Of a stretch of 48,159 nt of DNA, positions 42,529-48,159 are shown piece after piece. The notes beneath the pieces were generated by a model. The model saw only the letters and a program-made list of their open reading frames with translations. It did no database searches and was not told the DNA's origin. This DNA is from Bacteroidaceae bacterium. Lineage in GTDB: Bacteria > Bacteroidota > Bacteroidia > Bacteroidales > Bacteroidaceae. The translations under genes were made by a program, and so were the position numbers. Positions within the stretch are counted from its first letter, which is position 1. Every line of letters starts with the position of its first letter. Where the stretch lies: NCBI GenBank assembly GCA_024398405.1, contig JAKSJE010000005.1:1-48159 (forward strand), written 5' to 3'.

Positions 42529-43896
42529 ATGTCATCAAGAGAAGGATTCAAAAGCGAACTCGGTGCTTTATTGGCGGCAGCAGGCTCTGCCGTAGGCCTC
42601 GGCAACATATGGAGATTCCCGATAGAATGCGGTCAGAACGGAGGCGCCGCATACATCTTGGTTTATATCCTATGTATAATACTACTCGGACTCCCAGTGA
42701 TGATGTCTGAATTCATATTAGGCAAAACTGCCAAATGCAATTCTGCCATGGTGTTCTCGAAATTCACTTCTCAGCCACTCTGGAAGTATTTAGGCCTGAT
42801 TTTCATAATTACCGCATTGGTCATAAGCAGTTACTACGCAGTAGTGGCAGGCTGGACTTTGGAATATCTGTACATGAGCATCACCGACCAGTTCTCTGGC
42901 AAGAGCAGCAGCGACTTCCAACCGTTGTTCGATAACTTCACATCCAATCCCTATCGTTCACTCGTATGTACGTTGGCCATATTCATCATCACACATTTCA
43001 TCGTATCACGTGGAGTGCGCCAAGGCATAGAGAAATACTCTAAGGTGCTCATGCCCGCACTTTTTATGGCAATCATCGTCCTGGTCATCTGTTCGGTCAG
43101 TCTCGAAGGAGCCTCCGAAGGCATCAACTTCCTGTTGCATCCTGACTTCACGAAAATCGACAGCCACATCACCATCGACGCACTTGGCCAGGCATTCTAT
43201 TCTCTCTCACTGGGAATGGGCTGCCTCATCACCTATGCCTCCTACTTCAACAAGGACACCAACCTCACGAAGACCGGCATCAATGTATGCATCATCGACA
43301 CGGTGGTAGCGGTCATGGCTGGATTCATCATCTTCCCCGCCATGTTCAATGCCGGTCATGGCATTAGCCCGGAAGACGTAGGTCCCTCACTGATCTTCAT
43401 CACACTCCCTAATATATTCCAGGAATGCTTCTCCTCCGTCCCTATAATCGGATACCTGTTCGCGGTACTGTTCTTCTTCCTGCTCCTGGTATCAGCCATC
43501 ACCTCATTGATATCGCTCCATGAAGTGATCACCTCGTTCATCACTGAGAAATACTCCGCATCCCGCAGGAGGGCAGCAATTATCGTAACATCAAGCTACA
43601 TCTCGCTCGGCATACTTTGCGCCTTGTCGTTCGGATTGCTGAAAGACTTCACCATTGCCGACATGAACATCTTTTCCCTTTTCGACTTTCTGTCAAGCAA
43701 CGTGCTACTTCCGTTCGGAGGACTTGCGACAAGTGTCTTCGTGGGATGGGTCATTGACAAGAAGTTCCAGTACCACTATCTCACTTACACCAGCAAGGCA
43801 AGAACATGGTTCTTCTTCTTCATACGGTTCATGATTCGCTATGTGGTGCCGTTTGGCGTCGGATTCATCCTGATCCATCAGTTCGGGTTTCTCTGA
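42529..43896 (+). CDS. Sodium:neurotransmitter symporter family transporter
   Basis: The 455-aa integral membrane protein is of the NSS/SNF (LeuT-like) family. The first helix carries LAAAGSAVGLGNIWRFP, the conserved sodium and substrate site, followed by GGAAYILVYILCIILLGLPVMMSEF. About 11-12 hydrophobic segments are visible. It most likely imports an amino acid or similar compound with sodium; the substrate is not predictable. The next gene starts 13 bp downstream. Confidence 0.95.
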   Translation: MSSREGFKSELGALLAAAGSAVGLGNIWRFPIECGQNGGAAYILVYILCIILLGLPVMMSEFILGKTAKCNSAMVFSKFTSQPLWKYLGLIFIITALVISSYYAVVAGWTLEYLYMSITDQFSGKSSSDFQPLFDNFTSNPYRSLVCTLAIFIITHFIVSRGVRQGIEKYSKVLMPALFMAIIVLVICSVSLEGASEGINFLLHPDFTKIDSHITIDALGQAFYSLSLGMGCLITYASYFNKDTNLTKTGINVCIIDTVVAVMAGFIIFPAMFNAGHGISPEDVGPSLIFITLPNIFQECFSSVPIIGYLFAVLFFFLLLVSAITSLISLHEVITSFITEKYSASRRRAAIIVTSSYISLGILCALSFGLLKDFTIADMNIFSLFDFLSSNVLLPFGGLATSVFVGWVIDKKFQYHYLTYTSKARTWFFFFIRFMIRYVVPFGVGFILIHQFGFL

Positions 43897-43909
43897 GACA
43901 ACTCCATAA

Positions 43910-44809
43910 ATGCGGCATCCGTTCAATCTCACACGCAGCGACCGCCGGGCAGTACTCGTCCTGATGGCCATCGCCTTCGTCTGCCTGTCCGGCATAGTCC
44001 TTTTCGGCACACAGCAGTCACCCGGAGCCACACCCCTCGCCACCGACTCCGCCCACGTCTCGCCATCGTCACCCGTCACCCCACATTCCGCTGCCAGCTA
44101 CGAACGGCAGCCGTTCGACCCCAACACAGTCGATTCAGCCACGCTGGTCCGCATGGGCATCTCACCTCGGCGTGTACACACATTCATGCGCTATCGTTCG
44201 GCAGGAGCGCGGTTCTCACGCCCCGAGGACATCATGCGCTGCTACAGTTTCTCCGACCAAGACATCGACCTGCTACTTCCGCTCGTACGCATCGCTCCAC
44301 GGTATCGTGACTCAGACAACTTCACACGTACTAAATACCCACTTCCGTCATCGTCATCCACCCCTACAGCCTCTCCATCCACCACTCACGCCATTACTCA
44401 TGGCAACAAGTTCACCACTCTGACCGAAGTCGATATCAACACAGCCGACACCGCACTGCTGCGCCGCATACCAGGCATAGGCGAGGCCATCGCATCCATG
44501 ATCATCAACCTACGCGAGAAGTTCGGCGGTTTCACGTCACTCTCTCAACTCTCCCAGATACACCAGATCTCACCCGAACTCTACCAGTGGTTCACTCTTG
44601 CCGACACTGTGCCATATCGCAGAATACCAATCAACGAAGCCAGTTTCAAGACCCTTGTCACCCACCCATACGTCACTAAGGACCAAGCCAACGCCATCCT
44701 GCACTACATACGCATCTATGGTCCCATAAAGGACATCGCCACCCTCCGCGCCACCGCCATCTTCACCCCAGACCAACTAACCAGTCTTGAACCATATCTG
44801 CAATTCTGA
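43910..44809 (+). CDS. Membrane-anchored helix-hairpin-helix protein (ComEA-like)
   Basis: The 299-aa product has one N-terminal transmembrane helix (about 15-36, AVLVLMAIAFVCLSGIVLFG), a Ser/Pro/Thr-rich region, and three HhH-type segments. The strongest is VDINTADTALLRRIPGIGEAI, typical of ComEA DNA-binding domains; others are FDPNTVDSATLVRMGI and INEASFKTLVTHPYV. It probably binds DNA at the outer face of the inner membrane, perhaps in DNA uptake. It follows the symporter by 13 bp and may share its transcript. Confidence 0.88.
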   Translation: MRHPFNLTRSDRRAVLVLMAIAFVCLSGIVLFGTQQSPGATPLATDSAHVSPSSPVTPHSAASYERQPFDPNTVDSATLVRMGISPRRVHTFMRYRSAGARFSRPEDIMRCYSFSDQDIDLLLPLVRIAPRYRDSDNFTRTKYPLPSSSSTPTASPSTTHAITHGNKFTTLTEVDINTADTALLRRIPGIGEAIASMIINLREKFGGFTSLSQLSQIHQISPELYQWFTLADTVPYRRIPINEASFKTLVTHPYVTKDQANAILHYIRIYGPIKDIATLRATAIFTPDQLTSLEPYLQF

Positions 44810-45128
44810 GCAAAGCCCTCAATAATCCTACAGAGACAACTCATCTATGGTTCGGCCGGAATCGTCCAATAGCGTTCTCATGAAACCCGATATGGTTCTG
44901 AACAACTATTTGCCGATTTGAGGGCGCGACAGGGTTCATCATGATTGAGAAACGGCTCAGATGACGCAAAGCAGGCTTATCAGCACATGACAAACCAATA
45001 GCCGATTTGGGCTTATGGAACCCATCTGATATGCAAACTCATAGACCGCATGTGCATATATTCAGGGATTGCCATCAGATAGTCAGCACAAATCCAATAA
45101 TTTGGCAGCCAGTGTCGTAAAGTTTTCG
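44810..45128. other. Gene-free stretch
   Basis: 319 bp between the ComEA-like gene and the queuosine transporter promoter. I see no terminator with a T-run, no RNA gene and no credible ORF. A weak internal similarity (GCCGATTTG near 44911 and near 45001) is not enough to call a repeat. Confidence 0.6.
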
Positions 45129-45136
45129 TACCTTCG
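45129..45136 (+). promoter_or_regulatory. Queuosine transporter promoter -7 element
   Basis: TACCTTCG, 84 bp before the ATG at 45213. A TTTG lies upstream near 45102 but the ~24-bp spacing is longer than usual. Transcription from here would include the hairpin (45145-45168) and the riboswitch. Confidence 0.5.
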
Positions 45137-45144
45137 CGAAGAAT

Positions 45145-45208
45145 CGCGAAGATGGAAACCATCTTGCGGTCGAAAACCAGAGTGCTTGGTAACCTCTTTA
45201 AAAACAAG
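45145..45208 (+). promoter_or_regulatory. preQ1 class I-type riboswitch with upstream hairpin
   Basis: A hairpin (AAGATGG 45149-45155 / CCATCTT 45159-45165, extended by CGC/GCG) precedes a compact H-type pseudoknot. P1 is AGAG (45179-45182) with CTCT (45194-45197). The loop contains GTAAC, the same bases that surround the ligand-recognising C15 in the T. tengcongensis aptamer. P2 is CTTG (45185-45188) with CAAG (45205-45208), and an A-rich TTTAAAAA tail lies between. The pseudoknot ends four bases before the ATG, so ligand binding could block translation initiation. Confidence 0.75.
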
Positions 45209-45212
45209 AAGA

Positions 45213-45902
45213 ATGAAAGTAGAAAACCACTCCGTGAGTGTGCTGTATATGCTATTCAGCTTACTCTTTTGCGCTTGCTGCATTGCGGCGAATGTGTTCG
45301 AGACAAAACAAATCGCATTCTTTGGACATGGCCAAACAGCGGGCGTTATCGTTTTCCCTATATCATACATCATAAATGACGTGGTGTGCGAGGTATGGGG
45401 CTTCAAGAAAGCGCGTCTGCTCATCTGGGCCGGCTTCATCATGAACTTCTTCTTCGTGGCCGCAGGAGCGCTTTGCGACTGGCTTCCCGGTGCTGACTAT
45501 TGGGATAACGACGAAGGCTTCCACGCTATTTTCGGACTTGCGCCACGCATCGCCTGCGCATCGTTCATAGCCTTCATTAGCGGAAGCTTCGTGAATGCAT
45601 ACGTGATGTCGAAGATGAAGATTCATGACGGGCAAAAGCGTTTTTCCATGCGTGCTATATTGAGCACTGTATTCGGAGAGACCACAGACTCCATCATCTT
45701 CTTCCCGTTGGCTTTCGGAGGCATCATTCCCACCGACGAATTGCCTTGGCTTATGCTCTATCAGATAATGCTCAAGACAGCATATGAGATAATCATTCTG
45801 CCTATTACCATACGCGTCGTCGCATGGGCCAAGAAGCATGAGCAGGTGGATGCTTATGATAACAATATCTCATACAGTATCTGGAAACTCTTTGATTTGT
45901 AA
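45213..45902 (+). CDS. yhhQ: Queuosine precursor transporter (YhhQ/VUT family)
   Basis: The 229-aa product has about six membrane segments and the family blocks FPISYIINDVVCEVWGFKKAR, split here as FPISYIINDVV and CEVWGFKKAR, then SGSFVNAYVMSKMK and FGETTDSIIFFPLAF. It imports preQ0/preQ1 or related bases for queuosine tRNA modification. The frame is open from 45069, but the ATG at 45213 directly follows the riboswitch and starts the conserved region, so the longer form is rejected. Confidence 0.93.
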   Translation: MKVENHSVSVLYMLFSLLFCACCIAANVFETKQIAFFGHGQTAGVIVFPISYIINDVVCEVWGFKKARLLIWAGFIMNFFFVAAGALCDWLPGADYWDNDEGFHAIFGLAPRIACASFIAFISGSFVNAYVMSKMKIHDGQKRFSMRAILSTVFGETTDSIIFFPLAFGGIIPTDELPWLMLYQIMLKTAYEIIILPITIRVVAWAKKHEQVDAYDNNISYSIWKLFDL

Positions 45903-46119
45903 GCCGGCAATCCATGATCTGTCATCAGTGCCATGATGACCGACTCGGAATCACATGAACACCGGTTCGTCTATGACGTTACCCTCCGGCCAGACGACAG
46001 TGTGGTCACTTTCCAGCCACATTCGGCATACTGCTTGATGATGAGCCTGCCATTGGTGAAGCCCACCATGGCAGCATCAAAAAAACGACGTGAATAGTGG
46101 AGTTCTCAAATTTTATTCG
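45903..46119. other. Gene-free stretch, possible decayed coding remnant on minus strand
   Basis: 217 bp without an intact gene. On the minus strand, from about 46078 down, a codon-like stretch reads MVGFTNGRLIIKQYAECG and then meets a stop; a shift of frame would extend it slightly (PEGNVIDEPVFM). It may be a remnant or chance. Confidence 0.25.
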
Positions 46120-46127
46120 TATTTTTG
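46120..46127 (+). promoter_or_regulatory. Probable -7 element of the metallophosphoesterase gene
   Basis: TATTTTTG, 80 bp before the ATG at 46208. It lies downstream of an in-frame GTG (46097), which argues against that longer start. No -33 is clear. Confidence 0.45.
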
Positions 46128-46207
46128 CCAAGTCAATAGGCTTTTGCCTGATTCCGATTTGTGAAACCAACAGAGAACCGTCATTAAATCCTTACAAAAC
46201 AAACATT

Positions 46208-47698
46208 ATGAGACCGAACAGAATCACAGCACTTCTCAATGCCATGCTCATGGCAATCTTGGTGTCGTTCCTCGCCGCGTGCGACAAAGACGACAATTCC
46301 ACTCAACCTGACGACAAGGATGAAGCCCTTAAACTCATGGTCTTCTCCGACTTCCATTTCATGCATCCTGATCTCCTTATCAACGACGGCAAGGCATTCG
46401 AGGAATACAACGCAGAGGAATGCAAGCTGCTCATCGAGAGCAAGTACCTCCTCGATGCGGCGATAGCACGAATAAAGGCAGAGCGTCCCGCGGTCGTGAT
46501 CGTATGCGGCGACATGACCAAGGACGGAGAGCAGATCGGCCATGAGTACGTCGCCGAGGTCTTCGGGAGACTCGAGAAAGAGACAGGCGCGAAGGTGCTC
46601 GTGGTGCCAGGCAACCACGACATCAGCAACCCCAAATCCTTCTACTACGACGGCGACAAGGTCCTTCGCGCCAAGAGCATCTCAGAGACAGAGTTCGCCC
46701 GTATCTATGCCGCGTGTGGCTATGAGAAAGCCGTGGAGCGCCGCGGGACATCTCTTGACTACATGGCATACCCGGCAGAGAACATCGCCTTCATAGGAGT
46801 TGACTCAAACGAGAAGAACACAAGCGAAAAACTGATGGTCAGCGGTGGCCTCACTGAGGAACAAGTGGAATGGATAACGAAGATGGCGCGCAAGGCACAT
46901 GCCGACGGACGGTACGTGCTCATGTCGATGCACCACAACCTCGTCGATTTCTACGACAACGCCCAAATGATACGTGGCGATGACATCGCCAACGCGAAAT
47001 ACGAGTATGACAACGCCGAGCTCATCGACGACTTATGCGCCGCGGGCATCGACATCGTGTTCAGCGGCCATTCACACATGCATTCCATCACAAGCGCCAC
47101 GCGCAGCTCACACACCATCTACAGCGTCGTCACCAGTTCACTCGTGAACCTGCCACTCGCCTACCGCAGCGTGACCATAGACCATGACGGCAAACTCACC
47201 ATCGCGTCGGACAACCTGCAGAACTGCAAGATTCCGGGAGTGGCAGACCTGAAGGCAGAAGGCGACAAGCACTGGCGCAATTTGTCGGCATACTACATGA
47301 AGACGGCAGCCGACAAGGCATGGGGTGCGGCAGAGGGCATTCTCAAGTACTCACTCGGCTTCGAGGACAGAGACGAACTTGAGGCATTCCTCAAAGAACG
47401 GTTCGAGGGAGTGTTCTATACTTTCCTCACGCGTACGAGTGAGGGCAACGAGCACCTGTACACACCGCAGGAGAATTACGAAGCGGCGGACAAGTCCATT
47501 GAGGGACTTCTGGAATTCTTCGACGAGAAAGGCATCACCGAGTCACTCGACACAGTCCTCAACCTGATATTCGGCACGAGCCTTGACGAAGTCCACTCGA
47601 CGTTCAGCGCGTTCTTCCACAGCGCGTACTTCAACAACCTCGGCAACGACCCGGTAATGCCCGATGACGCACTGGAGATACAGCTGACCAACCAGTAG
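46208..47698 (+). CDS. Lipoprotein calcineurin-like metallophosphoesterase
   Basis: The 496-aa product has a lipoprotein signal ending SFLAAC (Cys23), then an Asp-rich tether. The metallophosphatase motifs are in order: FSDFHF (D-x-H), VCGDMTKDG (GD), VPGNHDI (GNHD), MSMHHN (H) and FSGHSHMH (GHxH). The C-terminal ~180 residues are helical and not assigned. The substrate could be a nucleotide, a phosphodiester or a phospholipid head group. It has its own promoter and no close neighbours. No terminator is visible after it. Confidence 0.9.
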   Translation: MRPNRITALLNAMLMAILVSFLAACDKDDNSTQPDDKDEALKLMVFSDFHFMHPDLLINDGKAFEEYNAEECKLLIESKYLLDAAIARIKAERPAVVIVCGDMTKDGEQIGHEYVAEVFGRLEKETGAKVLVVPGNHDISNPKSFYYDGDKVLRAKSISETEFARIYAACGYEKAVERRGTSLDYMAYPAENIAFIGVDSNEKNTSEKLMVSGGLTEEQVEWITKMARKAHADGRYVLMSMHHNLVDFYDNAQMIRGDDIANAKYEYDNAELIDDLCAAGIDIVFSGHSHMHSITSATRSSHTIYSVVTSSLVNLPLAYRSVTIDHDGKLTIASDNLQNCKIPGVADLKAEGDKHWRNLSAYYMKTAADKAWGAAEGILKYSLGFEDRDELEAFLKERFEGVFYTFLTRTSEGNEHLYTPQENYEAADKSIEGLLEFFDEKGITESLDTVLNLIFGTSLDEVHSTFSAFFHSAYFNNLGNDPVMPDDALEIQLTNQ

Positions 47699-47963
47699 GG
47701 AAGCATCCGGGCAGTCCGGCGAAGGGAATGACCTGACATCTCGCGTGTCGCTGATGGGCCAATGACAGATTTGGACGTGACTTACTGTCTTATGGACTCG
47801 AGAACCCACCATAAATAATTACCTTAGCAGCATCATTTTCAGACAAACAATCTCGGACGGGTCGCCAGAACTTGACACACCGCACGACTTTTGGCGAGAC
47901 TACGCACGAGACATCGCAATGGTGCGCACGACATTTTCCACGATTACGGACAAAACTATATTT
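47699..47963. other. Gene-free stretch before the terminal repeat array
   Basis: 265 bp without a credible gene. AGAACCCACC near 47802 matches the outer ten bases of the structured element terminus, but no other part of that element is present. GCACGA occurs three times between 47882 and 47931. No terminator is seen. Confidence 0.5.
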
Positions 47964-48159
47964 CTGTTAGTAACAGGTGGTATATATCTGTTACTAACAG
48001 GTGGTATATATCTGTTACTAACAGGTGGTATATACCTGTTACTAACAGGAGGTATGCGCTGTTACTAACAGGTGGTATATACCTGTTACTAACAGGAGGT
48101 ATGTGCTGTTACTAACAGGAGGTATGCGCTGTTACTAACAGGAGGTATGCGCTGTTACT
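47964..48159. repeat. 23/24-bp tandem repeat array with palindromic core
   Basis: Eight full units and a partial ninth, each starting CTGTTACTAACAG (the first is CTGTTAGTAACAG). The 24-bp units carry GTGGTATATA(T/C); the 23-bp units carry GAGGTATGYG. The 13-base core is a perfect palindrome around one base. The array runs off the window edge, and the left edge (1-46) shows the same unit. Confidence 0.93.

Noticed and set aside
45083-45442. A 119-codon minus-strand frame over the riboswitch and transporter start
   Set aside because: It is antisense to a well-supported transporter and preQ1-type leader, with no domain or promoter of its own.
47798-47811. Third copy of the structured element
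   Set aside because: Only AGAACCCACC matches the terminus. None of the conserved core lies on either side.
47891-48115. A short open frame across the terminal repeat array encoding repeats of ISVTNRWY
   Set aside because: The periodic peptide is just the translation of the 24-bp DNA repeat. Frame is lost where 23-bp units begin, and there is no start context.
47964-48159. CRISPR array
   Set aside because: The period is only 23-24 bp and the segments between cores are themselves repeated, so there are no unique spacers. No cas genes are nearby.

Overview
The window looks like chromosomal DNA of a xylan-degrading Bacteroidales, most likely Prevotella. The evidence is the Bacteroidetes-type promoters (TAnnTTTG with an upstream TTG or TTTG), start codons without Shine-Dalgarno sites, a hybrid two-component system (HTCS) regulator, a GH10-feruloyl esterase fusion with the architecture of Prevotella Xyn10D-Fae1A, and a dut-TPR-DUF4292-EnvC-like gene run recalled from Bacteroidales genomes. 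Both window ends lie inside the same 23-24-bp tandem repeat, so the window is probably a contig that stopped in that repeat.

Layout: (1) 1-430 holds repeats and copy 1 of a ~200-bp structured element. (2) 428-4715, minus strand, is a four-gene operon: three membrane or membrane-anchored proteins of unknown function, then a secreted TPR protein ending in a retropepsin-like aspartic protease domain. (3) 5045-11506, minus strand, holds the GH10-CE1 enzyme and a XynR-like HTCS. (4) 11866-18907, plus strand, holds two very large secreted paralogues (1147 and 1128 aa), each with its own promoter and strong terminator. (5) 19620-35575, plus strand, is a nine-gene run: CE1-like esterase, GH97, GH43-CBM6-GH8, GH10, a small beta-rich protein, GH43 with a ricin-like domain, CE6-like acetylesterase, GH3 and GH31. 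It is interrupted only by copy 2 of the structured element. (6) 35664-44809 is housekeeping: dut, a TPR protein, a DUF4292-like lipoprotein, an EnvC-like factor, prfB, a CYTH protein, VanZ (minus strand), a sodium symporter and a ComEA-like protein. (7) 45129-47698 holds a preQ1-type riboswitch with a queuosine-precursor transporter, and a lipoprotein metallophosphoesterase. (8) The tandem repeat array closes the window.

How the genes work together: the HTCS probably senses xylan fragments in the periplasm and activates the divergent giant proteins and the enzyme run. A short motif, TGTTAC with flanking purine/pyrimidine, recurs near these promoters and is a candidate operator. GH10, GH8, GH43, feruloyl and acetyl esterases, GH3, GH97 and GH31 together would strip and depolymerise decorated (arabino)xylan. 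No SusC/SusD pair is present. Five of the secreted proteins (both giants, the CE1-like esterase, one GH10 and the CE6-like esterase) end in the same short C-terminal module, while the exo-acting enzymes do not, which suggests a sorting or anchoring signal. The giants plus this tag are the best candidate for an undescribed glycan-capture system.
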